A stretch of DNA of 64,000 bases from UBA5603 sp964501315 (GCA_964501315.1 CAZCSO010000001.1:114268-178267); one strand, 5' to 3'. Counted from the first letter of the stretch, positions 24,258-32,825 are shown. The notes: a model not told the origin generated them from the sequence alone. Made by a program: numbers and translations.

Positions 24258-24350
24258 TTGCATGTAATGACGTCTATTTATTGTGCCAAGACTAATCTCA
24301 GACTGCGCCCTAATACATTACGATAACCAGCCTTTTCAAGGGCTTTTTTT
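24258..24350 (+). repeat. att6: most decayed tRNA-Phe 3' copy
   Basis: TTGCATGTAATGACG (24258-24272) matches the TTGCATGAAACGACT arm of att1. After a diverged tRNA part, TAATACATTACGATAACCAGCC matches the post-CCA flank, and AGCC-TTTTCAAGGGCT plus seven T keeps the terminator. Each piece is weak, but the order and spacing are preserved. Confidence 0.48.
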
Positions 24351-24447
24351 GTTGATAGTAAAGGCTCGATTGAATGAGAATTACATTCCCAGTCTTATTG
24401 TCAGCGGGGTGCTATTCAACAATTATTTTCGTTTACACTAGTTTTGG

Positions 24448-24476
24448 TTGAATTAGGCTACCTCTAATACTATAAT
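24448..24476 (+). promoter_or_regulatory. Promoter of the methyltransferase gene
   Basis: TTGAAT (24448-24453), 17-base spacer, TATAAT (24471-24476). Transcription would start near 24483, which rules out the first in-frame ATG there as a normal start. Confidence 0.72.
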
Positions 24477-24512
24477 TACAGTATGAATGTCATGGTAGAA
24501 ATGGAGTATCGA

Positions 24513-25265
24513 ATGGATTATTATAAGCGATGGAAAGAAGAAGAAAATAAGGCATTTCAAGGATGGAATTTTAGTCATCTAGAAGGACGAATGATAGAAG
24601 AACCTCTGCCTTGGGACTATAAGAACATTGTCCTTGAACACCTGACAGATGATATAATGTTACTCGATTTAGGCACTGGTGGTGGAGAGTTTTTATTGAC
24701 ACTTAATCATCCGTATCACATGACATCAATTACGGAAGGATACGAACCCAATTTTCTTCTCTGCAAAGAGAAATTAGCACCTCTTGGAATCCAAGTTAAA
24801 CAAATCAATGAAGATGGAATCATTCCATATGATGACAATTCATTTGATGTTGTCATCAATCGACATGAATCGTTTATTGTCGAAGAAGTGAAACGAGTCT
24901 TGAAACCGGGTGGGTACTTTATTACTCAGCAAGTCGGGAACGATAACAATTGGAAATTATCCAAACGATTACTGGGATCTAACCATAATCGGGTTGTGTA
25001 TGACAATGATGTTAGAACGGAGATTGAAAGACTAAAAAATCATGGGTTTCATAATGAACAATCGGAAGAGTATTATCCAAAAGTGATGTTTAAGGATATA
25101 GCTGCTTTGGTGTATTTTGCCAAGATTATCGAGTGGGAGTTTCCTGGTTTCAGCGTTGACTCCCATTATAATACGTTAATAGAACTCCAAAAGGAATTGA
25201 ATCAAACAGGTTTCATTATCGGGGATGAACATCGTTATTTGATTGTGGCTAAAAAAGAGGAATAA
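24513..25265 (+). CDS. Class I SAM-dependent methyltransferase
   Basis: This 250-residue protein has motif I LLDLGTGGGEFLL and a later DNSFDVVINRHESF...VLKPGGYFITQQVG segment typical of small-molecule methyltransferases (UbiE/Methyltransf_11-like). The substrate is unknown. The frame is open from 24483, but ATG 24513 follows GGAG (24503-24506) by six bases. It lies just outside the decayed end of the cassette array and has its own promoter and a terminator, so it could be a remnant of an older cassette. Confidence 0.87.
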   Translation: MDYYKRWKEEENKAFQGWNFSHLEGRMIEEPLPWDYKNIVLEHLTDDIMLLDLGTGGGEFLLTLNHPYHMTSITEGYEPNFLLCKEKLAPLGIQVKQINEDGIIPYDDNSFDVVINRHESFIVEEVKRVLKPGGYFITQQVGNDNNWKLSKRLLGSNHNRVVYDNDVRTEIERLKNHGFHNEQSEEYYPKVMFKDIAALVYFAKIIEWEFPGFSVDSHYNTLIELQKELNQTGFIIGDEHRYLIVAKKEE

Positions 25266-25303
25266 AACAGATAATCAAACCGTTCATGGATTACACATCA
25301 TAA

Positions 25304-25333
25304 AAAGCCCAAGTCAATCTTGGGCTTTATTTA
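25304..25333 (+). terminator. Terminator after the methyltransferase
   Basis: AAAGCCCAAG/CTTGGGCTTT hairpin with a five-base loop, then ATTTATT. Confidence 0.75.
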
Positions 25334-25398
25334 TTGACTTTTTTTAGGATTAATCGCACCATTTCTATATTTTAACGACGCCAATTTATCATCTTGGA

Positions 25399-25427
25399 TT
25401 GTAAGTTTATTCATTTATAGGTATAAT
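25399..25427 (+). promoter_or_regulatory. Promoter of the GH127-MFS pair
   Basis: TTGTAA (25399-25404), 17-base spacer, TATAAT (25422-25427), about 100 bases ahead of the ATG. Confidence 0.6.
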
Positions 25428-25529
25428 CAAAAATAACAGAATGCGTTAAGAAATAATGATGAATGGAACATTTGAAACACAACGCATTTTATGTTTAATT
25501 TAATCTCTAAATAAAAAAGGATTGATTCT

Positions 25530-27398
25530 ATGAGTTGGAAAAAGCTTTTTTTGGATGATATTCATCTATCTGGAATACACCGAGATTTGTTGAAGAAACA
25601 AGGAGACGGGTTAACAAAACATATAAAAGAAGTATTTCATGATTTATCGGATGATTCAGCATGGTTAGGCGGAAATGGTGAAGCATGGGAAAGAGGGCCC
25701 TATTATACGGATGGTTTGATTCCGTTAGCTTATCTTTTAGATGACAAAGATTTGATTGAAGAAGCTAACAAATGGATTCAATCGATCTTAGATTCGCAAA
25801 AAGAATCGGGATTTTTTGGCCCAGAGAAAAATCCAGATTGGTGGCCTCGTGCGGTCGTACTAAAAGCGATGGTTTCAGCTTATCTTGCGACCAAGAATGA
25901 AGCAATCATTATATTTGTCCAAAAATATTTGAGTTACCTTATAGACAACATTGATTCTATTCCCTTTGATTTCTGGGGATATGCCCGTGGTATGGAAGGT
26001 TGGGAAATGATTGATTTTCTCAACGATCAATTGAATGATGAAGTCGTACAAACTTTAAAAACCAAACTAAAAGAGAACACACTGAATTGGACGGAATACT
26101 ATCGTCATTTTCCCTATCCGGAGTGTACCGAACGTTATCTTCCAAAACAATTGTTTAAGATCGTTAAATACATTACCAATGTCATGAATGCTTTTTTAAA
26201 GAACCGAGTCAAACCGCCTAAGATTAATAAAGAGAAGATACTTAATAACAGAGAGAATAAGAATAATCTCGTCTTCTTACAAACGCATGGTGTTAACATT
26301 GCTATGGCACTTAAGTATCTAACCTATTGGAACGAGAGTGACAAAACGATGTTGGAAGGGTTGGATGAGGTCCTTAAATATCATGGGAATGCGACAGGAA
26401 TATTTTCTTCCGATGAACATTTGCACGGCGTTTTACCCGATCGAGGGATTGAACTGTGTAATGTCGTTGAAATGATGTATTCGATGGAAGAAACGATACG
26501 ATTGACGGGAAGTATTGAAGCGTGCAACCGATTAGAATACTATGCCTATAACGCACTATTAACCACCATATCTCGCGATTTCACAGCTCATCAGTATGTG
26601 CAACAAGTCAATCAACTCGATTGTGAAATCAAAACGCATCCGTTCTTTGATACCAATCGGTATGCGAATACATTTGGTATAGAACCCAACTACGGATGTT
26701 GCGCCGCCAACATGCATCAAGGGTGGCCCAAAATGATGTTAACATCGGTGATGAAGCAAGACCGAAGCATTGCTATCTTCTTATACGTTTCGGGTAAGTT
26801 CAAAGTTGATTTTGATGATGGTTATATAGAATTTGAAATGAAAACGAATTATCCCTTTTCACAAAAAGTAGTAATCAAGATTCTTAAAATGACACAAAAT
26901 GAATGTCCGACCTTGATGTTACGGATTCCTTATAAGGCAAATACACTAATCAAAATTAACAACGAATGTACAACGATTCAAGGAAAAGATGATTATGAAT
27001 TGACGGGTTTGAAAGAACACGATGAAATCAATCTTGAATTCGATTTCAACGTAGAAACCATTCAGAATCAGGACAATACAATCAGCGTAAAAAAAGGCCC
27101 GCTATTATTGAGTATACCGATTCCACATCAAGAGTTTTATATCAAAGGCAATAAGCCATTCCATGACCGTGGGTATAAAGCATTGGAAAACCATCATGTG
27201 GATTTATGTACAAAACATAATAAAGTCATCGTCAAAGAAGAAATAGTGAAAGAAGATAATCAATCATTCCATAACAACGATTATTCTTTGATTGTCGAAG
27301 GGTTTGATTTAGATACCAAAACGAATATCGATGTTAAGTTGATACCCTATGGGTTTACACTATTAAGAAAGACACACTTTACAAGGAGAAGTATTTAA
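25530..27398 (+). CDS. GH127-like beta-L-arabinofuranosidase (DUF1680)
   Basis: This 622-residue protein matches the GH127/DUF1680 family: an (alpha/alpha) barrel followed by beta domains. The family's metal/nucleophile residues are visible as GIELCNVVEMMYS (E-x-C) and NYGCCAANMHQGWPK (CC pair); in the characterised enzyme HypBA1 these ligate zinc and supply the cysteine nucleophile. Members release L-arabinofuranose or related sugars. No signal peptide is seen, so it acts in the cytoplasm on imported oligosaccharides. Its stop overlaps the start of an MFS transporter by one base, which supports a transport-and-cleavage pair. Confidence 0.87.
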   Translation: MSWKKLFLDDIHLSGIHRDLLKKQGDGLTKHIKEVFHDLSDDSAWLGGNGEAWERGPYYTDGLIPLAYLLDDKDLIEEANKWIQSILDSQKESGFFGPEKNPDWWPRAVVLKAMVSAYLATKNEAIIIFVQKYLSYLIDNIDSIPFDFWGYARGMEGWEMIDFLNDQLNDEVVQTLKTKLKENTLNWTEYYRHFPYPECTERYLPKQLFKIVKYITNVMNAFLKNRVKPPKINKEKILNNRENKNNLVFLQTHGVNIAMALKYLTYWNESDKTMLEGLDEVLKYHGNATGIFSSDEHLHGVLPDRGIELCNVVEMMYSMEETIRLTGSIEACNRLEYYAYNALLTTISRDFTAHQYVQQVNQLDCEIKTHPFFDTNRYANTFGIEPNYGCCAANMHQGWPKMMLTSVMKQDRSIAIFLYVSGKFKVDFDDGYIEFEMKTNYPFSQKVVIKILKMTQNECPTLMLRIPYKANTLIKINNECTTIQGKDDYELTGLKEHDEINLEFDFNVETIQNQDNTISVKKGPLLLSIPIPHQEFYIKGNKPFHDRGYKALENHHVDLCTKHNKVIVKEEIVKEDNQSFHNNDYSLIVEGFDLDTKTNIDVKLIPYGFTLLRKTHFTRRSI

Positions 27399-28678
27399 TG
27401 AAAATTGGAAGACGGTTTTGGGCAACATTGATTTTGTTTGGGTTAATTGGACAACTGGCGTGGGTAATCGAAAATATGTATTTTAATTTGTTTTTGTACA
27501 ATACCATCTCAGGAGATCCAAAAGCCATCGCTTGGATGGTAGCCGCGAGCGCCGTTACTGCAACCTTGACGACCATATTTATGGGGGCGTTATCGGACCG
27601 AGTTTCAAAACGGAAACGATTTATGTCAATTGGGTATCTGTTATGGGGGCTTGCGACCTTTTCGTTTGCCTTCATCTCGGTAGATAATGTTTCTCGTATT
27701 CTTTCTTCTTCGGGAAATGTCGTGTTCGTCACGGTACTCATTGTCATCATTATGGATTGTATCATGACGTTCTTTGGATCTATGGCAAACGACGGTGCCT
27801 TCAATGCTTGGATAACCGATTCGACCAACGAAGATAATCGCGGCAAGATTGAGGGCGTTTTGGCAATTTTACCGTTATTGGCCTTATTAATTATCTTCGG
27901 TGGTTTTGATATTATGGTTCAACAAGACAATTGGCCCTTGTTCTTTATGATTTCCGGAGGGTTGGTGATCATCGGAGGATTGGTCGGAATCTTTTTAATC
28001 AAAGAATCCGACGTCAAAAAATCCGAATCGAATTACCTACAGACATTATCGTATGGATTCCTTCCCAAAAATATCAAGAAACATTCGAAATTGTATATCT
28101 ATCTAATAGGCATGGCCATCTTTGGCATATCAACACAAATATACATGCCTTATTTCATAATCTATATTCAAAGATATCTCGGTATTGAGGCTTATGCTAT
28201 TTTACTAGGCGTCGTCTTACTGCTCGCTTCCGTTGTCAGTGTTGTCATCGGTCGACTCATAAAAGCCAATAACAAGAACAAATTCTTTATCCCAGCCATG
28301 TTAACGATGACGATTGGATTAATTTTGTTATTCTTGACGAGAGATGCCATCTTAGTGGGTATTTCAGGCTTTATCATGATGAGTGGCAATCTTGTTTTAT
28401 CTGCCATCTTCAATGTGAAAGTAAGAGATTATACCCCGTTAGATAAAGTGGGTCATTTCCAAGGATTGAGAATGATATTTTACGTCATGATTCCGATGAT
28501 AATCGGTCCTTTTATCGGTGCGCGAGTCATTAGCAATAGCAATGTATTCTACGATGATTTGGGTGTCATGAAACCCGTGCCGACACCGGCAATCTTTATT
28601 GCTTCGGCCATCGCTGTTTTGTTTATCATGATCCCGTTATTGATCGCATTTAAAAGCGAGAAAAAGGTAGAAATATAA
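27398..28678 (+). CDS. MFS transporter, probably sugar or glycoside
   Basis: This 426-residue protein has about 12 hydrophobic spans and the MFS loop motif GALSDRVSKRKRF between spans 2 and 3. It resembles the GPH/SLC45-like sugar transporters. The ATG overlaps the stop of the GH127-like gene (TAATG), so import of the glycosidase substrate is the likely role; substrate identity is inference. AAGGAG lies nine bases upstream. Confidence 0.86.
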   Translation: MKIGRRFWATLILFGLIGQLAWVIENMYFNLFLYNTISGDPKAIAWMVAASAVTATLTTIFMGALSDRVSKRKRFMSIGYLLWGLATFSFAFISVDNVSRILSSSGNVVFVTVLIVIIMDCIMTFFGSMANDGAFNAWITDSTNEDNRGKIEGVLAILPLLALLIIFGGFDIMVQQDNWPLFFMISGGLVIIGGLVGIFLIKESDVKKSESNYLQTLSYGFLPKNIKKHSKLYIYLIGMAIFGISTQIYMPYFIIYIQRYLGIEAYAILLGVVLLLASVVSVVIGRLIKANNKNKFFIPAMLTMTIGLILLFLTRDAILVGISGFIMMSGNLVLSAIFNVKVRDYTPLDKVGHFQGLRMIFYVMIPMIIGPFIGARVISNSNVFYDDLGVMKPVPTPAIFIASAIAVLFIMIPLLIAFKSEKKVEI

Positions 28679-28787
28679 AAAATATGTACCGATTAATACC
28701 ACTTATTAATGTAAATCGTATTCATGAAATTTAACATAGTTAGTAGGTTATCTTTCACTTAATAAACTAGGAGTAGAAGTTAAAAAC

Positions 28788-29819
28788 ATGAGATTAAGAA
28801 ACGAACTTGGAGAGAGGTTCTATCAGACCTTACTTCAAGTATTATCAACAAAGTTTAATCAAGATATCATAGAAGCTTCTCATGAAGTTCAAACGTTACA
28901 GGGTGGGACCGTTGGCATTGTTTATTTAATTACGGGGGTAGCTACTTCAAATGCTCAGATCAATGAACCCTATAAACTGGTTCTCAAGATACAAAACAAA
29001 TGGGAAAGATACGGAGATATCAACTCTTGGAGAAGAGAATACGATTTGTACGCTTCCGATCTGAATCAAACATTTCCAAGTGATTTTTCATGGCCAGAGT
29101 GTTATCATATGGCCTTGACTAATGACTCGTTCGAGTTATGGATGGAATATATTGATGCCCCGTCGGGTCAAAAATTGACATTAGAGATGTATCAAAAATC
29201 CGCAGAAGCCATTGGCCGATTTCAAGGTAACTTATTTCGAGACAAGCCAGACATTATGACCAAAATTAATAACCTTAGTTCCCAAGACTATGTCAAATCA
29301 TTCTATTATCATTATTGTTCATGGAATGAAGTCTATGATTATATTCGGTCTTCTGAGTGTGATCTGCCGAAAGATATATGCCAAATGATAATTGATCTCG
29401 ATGATAATGACCATGAAATATTTGAACAATTGGATCAACTTCCGATTGTTTTTTGCCACCGAGATTATTGGAATACGAATCTATTCTATTTGGATGATCG
29501 GATTATTGCGATTGATTGGGATACGGCCGGTTATGGCTATTTTGGCGAAGACATCGCCAGTTTGGTGGCTGATGAGACAGATCCGTCAAAAATGGTCGAT
29601 TACTTTCGCTCTTGCATAGCTGCTTACGTAAAAGGTTTTTCCCAATACGTTGACATCAAAGGAAATGTTTATCAAAACATCCATAACATCATCTTACTGA
29701 TGTTCGGTTATCGTCTGGTAGAATCCTATAAATTTGCCTCTAATCAGACGGAAAAAGCTCTGGCAAAAGACTCGCTACAAAGTATTTTTGATATGCGAAT
29801 AATTGTTCAAAATAATTAG
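28788..29819 (+). CDS. Aminoglycoside phosphotransferase (APH)-fold kinase
   Basis: This 343-residue protein shows the APH/choline-kinase fold. The catalytic loop is FCHRDYWNTNLF and the metal-binding motif is IAIDWDTAGYG. The N-terminal ATP-binding lobe includes KLVLKIQNKW, with the likely ATP-binding lysine. Substrates in the family range from aminoglycosides to choline, homoserine and sugars; nothing here decides between them, and a resistance role should not be assumed. It stands alone 109 bases after the MFS gene. Confidence 0.83.
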   Translation: MRLRNELGERFYQTLLQVLSTKFNQDIIEASHEVQTLQGGTVGIVYLITGVATSNAQINEPYKLVLKIQNKWERYGDINSWRREYDLYASDLNQTFPSDFSWPECYHMALTNDSFELWMEYIDAPSGQKLTLEMYQKSAEAIGRFQGNLFRDKPDIMTKINNLSSQDYVKSFYYHYCSWNEVYDYIRSSECDLPKDICQMIIDLDDNDHEIFEQLDQLPIVFCHRDYWNTNLFYLDDRIIAIDWDTAGYGYFGEDIASLVADETDPSKMVDYFRSCIAAYVKGFSQYVDIKGNVYQNIHNIILLMFGYRLVESYKFASNQTEKALAKDSLQSIFDMRIIVQNN

Positions 29820-29929
29820 TTTTGTGATGGATCTTATAAATAAGGAAATTTACTAATGACTAATTATTATGGGAATAGGTTTTTTTTATTGGTTAAGAGG
29901 ACTATAATTAAGTTGAAGGAGGCGATATC

Positions 29930-30283
29930 ATGAAACTGGCTGTCAAAATAGGCAAGATCTTGGTTCTCTTGCTGGGAGCTTTCATTGTTCTCATGGCATT
30001 TGATTCATTTGATGGGACGGATACCTTCTGGGGTATGTTGCTAGAATTTCTAATGAATTCCATTCCAGGCATCGTATTGTTTGTCGTTATCTTTTTGCTT
30101 TGGAAGCGAGAACTCATCCTTGGGATTATTATGTTTGCGCTCGCAATCGGCTTGTTCTTCCTATTTAAGTTCTACCGAAATGGTTTTGAGAATTGGCTGA
30201 CGATGATCATTGTGGAAGTGCCTTTACTTACATCAGGAGCTTTGTTCACTACAAAACATCTCAAAGATCAAAGAAGAAATTAG
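29930..30283 (+). CDS. Small four-span membrane protein, unknown
   Basis: This 117-residue protein has hydrophobic stretches at about 5-24, 35-55, 57-78 and 87-105. No motif is recognised. A strong GAAGGAGG site supports the ATG, and a terminator follows immediately. Confidence 0.72.
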   Translation: MKLAVKIGKILVLLLGAFIVLMAFDSFDGTDTFWGMLLEFLMNSIPGIVLFVVIFLLWKRELILGIIMFALAIGLFFLFKFYRNGFENWLTMIIVEVPLLTSGALFTTKHLKDQRRN

Positions 30284-30306
30284 AAAAGAGGAATTTTCCT
30301 CTTTTT
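30284..30306 (+). terminator. Terminator
   Basis: AAAAGAGGAA/TTCCTCTTTT hairpin with a two-base loop and T-run; it starts right after the preceding stop codon. Confidence 0.85.
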
Positions 30307-30464
30307 GTCAATTACGCTTGGGTTTCATTATATTATACTTTATAAACATGTCATGCTATGACTGACTAGTTGTTATTTATGTGACAATATCACGGATTTT
30401 TTTTATTCTGATTTAATTTTTGATATTCACTAATCGATGGTCTTTATGACATAAAACCACATTG

Positions 30465-30494
30465 CTATGATTATATTTCAAATCATAGTATAAT
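30465..30494 (+). promoter_or_regulatory. Operator and promoter of the Crp/Fnr gene
   Basis: CTATGATT (30465-30472) and AATCATAG (30481-30488) form a perfect inverted repeat with an eight-base spacer, directly abutting TATAAT (30489-30494). No good -35 is present, so the palindrome may bind an activator or autorepressor such as the regulator itself. Confidence 0.6.
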
Positions 30495-30509
30495 GATGAT
30501 GGTGATACT

Positions 30510-31130
30510 ATGAACAAATATTGTATGCATTGCATCTATGAATCATTACCTCATGATATCGTTACATTCCCTTCACAAGCAATCATTTTTTTGGAAGGCC
30601 AACCCTTAGAATATGTATATCGAATCAAAGACGGTTTGATTAAGATGAATCGAATACACCCGAGCGGAGATGAAAAGATTTTTGATATTCTGGGCCCTGG
30701 GGATTATATTGCGTTGCTCGCAGTATTGCAAAATAAAAAAGAATACATTGCAAGCGCAGAAACGTTGACTAATGTCAGTTTGGTTCGATTATCGTATAAC
30801 AATGTCATTCGTGCATATGAATCCAACGAGACATTCAAAGCCACCTGTATGCATTGTGCAGTAACACGATCGACGATGTTTCAAAATAAATTATTTCAAA
30901 CCAACAACATTGATACAGAAGAGAAGATATTGGCAACATTGCAATTACTAGCGAATAAGTTTGGCGTGATAAAAGGAAATATTGTTGAGATGGAGTTGCC
31001 ATTCACTCAAACCGTACTTGCTAATATTATCGGTATTCGAAGAGAAACCTTATCAAGAAAGTTATCAAAAATGCAAGAAAATAACATAATACACGTGAAT
31101 AAAAATAGTTATACATTTGATCGTTTGTGA
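30510..31130 (+). CDS. Crp/Fnr-family regulator with two CMHC motifs
   Basis: This 206-residue protein has a cyclic-nucleotide-binding-like beta roll (residues 15-110, with GQPLEYVYRIKDGLIKM) and a C-terminal winged helix-turn-helix (FTQTVLANIIGIRRETLSRKLSKM, about 165-190). Four cysteines occur as C5-M-H-C8 and C113-M-H-C116. In E. coli FNR three N-terminal cysteines and C122 bind the oxygen-sensing [4Fe-4S] cluster, so this arrangement could bind a cluster, though with a different pattern. The hemerythrin/PAS gene 64 bases downstream fits a role in oxygen or nitric-oxide response. Its stop lies in the terminator hairpin. Confidence 0.9.
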   Translation: MNKYCMHCIYESLPHDIVTFPSQAIIFLEGQPLEYVYRIKDGLIKMNRIHPSGDEKIFDILGPGDYIALLAVLQNKKEYIASAETLTNVSLVRLSYNNVIRAYESNETFKATCMHCAVTRSTMFQNKLFQTNNIDTEEKILATLQLLANKFGVIKGNIVEMELPFTQTVLANIIGIRRETLSRKLSKMQENNIIHVNKNSYTFDRL

Positions 31131-31156
31131 TTTCAGTCACAGACGATCTCTTTTTT
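31119..31156 (+). terminator. Terminator overlapping the end of the Crp/Fnr gene
   Basis: GATCGTTTGTGA/TCACAGACGATC (one mismatch) hairpin followed by CTCTTTTTT. It separates the regulator from the next gene. Confidence 0.85.
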
Positions 31157-31194
31157 GTATGTCATAATAGTAATGTTTTCAAGGAGGTAATGAA

Positions 31195-32397
31195 ATGAGT
31201 GAATTCATCAATAATCGGCAAGAACGATTAAAAGCAATTATTATAAAGATTCATAACGGTCTTCCCTTAGAAGAAGCTAAGGTAATGTTTAGAGAACAAT
31301 TTGGATCTATTACCACAGAAGAGATTACTAAAATGGAACATAATTTAATTGAAGAGGGCATGGATATCAAAGAAGTTCAAAGCCTCTGCGATGTCCATGC
31401 GGCTGTTTTTGATGGTTCGATTTCCGATATTCACAAAGCTAAGGATATAACCGATATTCCCGGACATCCCGCACAGATATTAAGGGAAGAAAACGAACGA
31501 ATTCAATTACTGATTGACCATGAAATCAAACCGTTTATCAATCGAAACGATAAAACGTCGTTATTAATGTTACGAATTGGGTTTGAACGTCTGAGTGATA
31601 TTAACAAACATTATTCAAGAAAAGAACACTTGCTGTTTCCGGGGTTAGAAAAACGAGGAGTCACCTCAATTCCCAAAGTGATGTGGGGAGTGGATAATGA
31701 AATACGTGAATCAATCAAGAACGTTAACAGTCAATTACAATCTAGTAATTTTGATGGAACGGCTCTAATGATTTCCATCAAGAAAACGATTGAACGTGTT
31801 GAGGACATGATTGTCAAAGAAAACAATATTTTATTGCCATTACTCTCCGATACATTAAGTTTGTATGATTGGATTATGGCTGATCAAGGATCAGATGAAA
31901 TCGGCTATTTCTTACAAAAACCGAAACAGAGTTGGGCCAAGAAAGAGAATGAAAAAACATCTGAAAATAAAACAGATGAAAATGAAAAAACTGATAGCGT
32001 ATCATTTGATGCTGGAGAATTAATGCCCGATGAAATCAATGCGATTTTTAATACCATCCCGTTTGATATGACCTTTATAGATAAGAATGGACATGTGAAG
32101 TATTTTACCCAAGGAAAGGAACGCATATTCGAACGGCCGAAGACCATTCTCGGAAGACATGTCAACATGTGTCATCCACCGCAAAGTGTTGATGTGGTGG
32201 AAAAAATCGTTAACAGTTTTAAAGACGGATCAAAAGATCATGAGGATTTTTGGATTGATAGTAATAAGATGTTCGTCCATATACGGTATTATGCTATTAG
32301 AAATCAAAAAGGTGAATACCTTGGGACGTTAGAAGTGACACAGGATATCAAGCCCATCAGAGAATTGCAAGGCGAAAAACGATTGATGAAACAATGA
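31195..32397 (+). CDS. DUF438-hemerythrin-PAS protein
   Basis: This 400-residue protein has a DUF438 N-terminal domain (about 1-85), a hemerythrin-like HHE domain (about 90-225, with LIDHEIKPF, HYSRKEHLLFPGLEKRG and MIVKENNILLP supplying His/Glu ligands), a charged linker and a C-terminal PAS domain (about 275-390) with the GRHVNMCHPP motif typical of this family. Such proteins are implicated in sensing or handling nitric oxide, oxygen or iron. AAGGAGG precedes the ATG. Its stop overlaps the next gene by 4 nt (ATGA). Confidence 0.9.
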   Translation: MSEFINNRQERLKAIIIKIHNGLPLEEAKVMFREQFGSITTEEITKMEHNLIEEGMDIKEVQSLCDVHAAVFDGSISDIHKAKDITDIPGHPAQILREENERIQLLIDHEIKPFINRNDKTSLLMLRIGFERLSDINKHYSRKEHLLFPGLEKRGVTSIPKVMWGVDNEIRESIKNVNSQLQSSNFDGTALMISIKKTIERVEDMIVKENNILLPLLSDTLSLYDWIMADQGSDEIGYFLQKPKQSWAKKENEKTSENKTDENEKTDSVSFDAGELMPDEINAIFNTIPFDMTFIDKNGHVKYFTQGKERIFERPKTILGRHVNMCHPPQSVDVVEKIVNSFKDGSKDHEDFWIDSNKMFVHIRYYAIRNQKGEYLGTLEVTQDIKPIRELQGEKRLMKQ

Positions 32398-32738
32398 AAG
32401 AGTTGTGGATTATAGTAGGCTTTCTTTCAATGGGGTTGGGAGCCTTAGGAATCGTCCTTCCCATATTGCCGACAACTCCATTTTTTCTAATCACAGCTTA
32501 TGCGTTTTCAAAAGGATCTCATCGTTTTTCAAAATGGTTTCATGATCGTAAGTTTGTTCGAAACTATCTTACGGGAATGAAGATGACTCGTAAAAAGAAA
32601 TGGATATTAAATTTCTTTGTTGATGGTCTCTGCATTGCTTACTTCGTCTTGTTAAGTAATGTTTGGATAAGAATTGTCTTGGTTGTGATTGTTGTGATAA
32701 AACATTATGTATTCTACAAGTTCGTTACAGTGGAATAA
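32394..32738 (+). CDS. DUF454 (YbaN-like) inner-membrane protein
   Basis: This 114-residue protein has the DUF454 signature LGIVLPILPTTPFFLITAYAF followed by spans near the C-terminus. The family's function is unknown, but it often neighbours redox or haem genes. Translational overlap with the hemerythrin/PAS gene implies a shared role. Confidence 0.87.
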   Translation: MKELWIIVGFLSMGLGALGIVLPILPTTPFFLITAYAFSKGSHRFSKWFHDRKFVRNYLTGMKMTRKKKWILNFFVDGLCIAYFVLLSNVWIRIVLVVIVVIKHYVFYKFVTVE

Positions 32739-32825
32739 GTTTTAAAAAGTTTCAATATAATAAATTACCTAAATAAAAACAAAAAGAAAGGATAAGTATA
32801 CTCAATAACATTGATTTTTCTGAGT

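Larger units (their letters stand above)
11012..24350 (+). mobile_element. tRNA-Phe-anchored array of six gene cassettes
   Basis: Direct repeats of the tRNA-Phe 3' part plus terminator bound six units: 11012-12077 (one membrane gene), 12078-13808 (one ATPase), 13809-19164 (metalloprotease lipoprotein plus ABC transporter, with an IS in its left repeat), 19165-20774 (one ATPase), 20775-22331 (lipoprotein and two small genes) and 22332-about 24267 (two flavoenzyme-like genes and a small protein). All genes except the transposase read in the tRNA direction, and several stop only 15-25 bases before the next repeat, whose hairpin then acts as their terminator. The DNA is visibly more AT-rich than the core and uses AGA/ATA codons more. 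No integrase, relaxase or phage gene is present. Serial integration of small elements mobilised in trans is inferred. Confidence 0.8.

Noticed and set aside
11012..24350. A CRISPR array or classical integron
   Set aside because: The repeats are about 80-90 bp and 1-5 kb apart, with genes between them; there are no cas genes, no integron integrase and no attC-type hairpins.
25304..25333. A seventh att copy after the methyltransferase
   Set aside because: The hairpin AGCCCAAG...CTTGGGCT resembles the att terminator core, but nothing upstream aligns convincingly with the arm or tRNA part.
28788..29819. A dedicated aminoglycoside resistance gene
   Set aside because: Only the general APH fold motifs are visible; the family has many metabolic substrates and the context gives no support for resistance.
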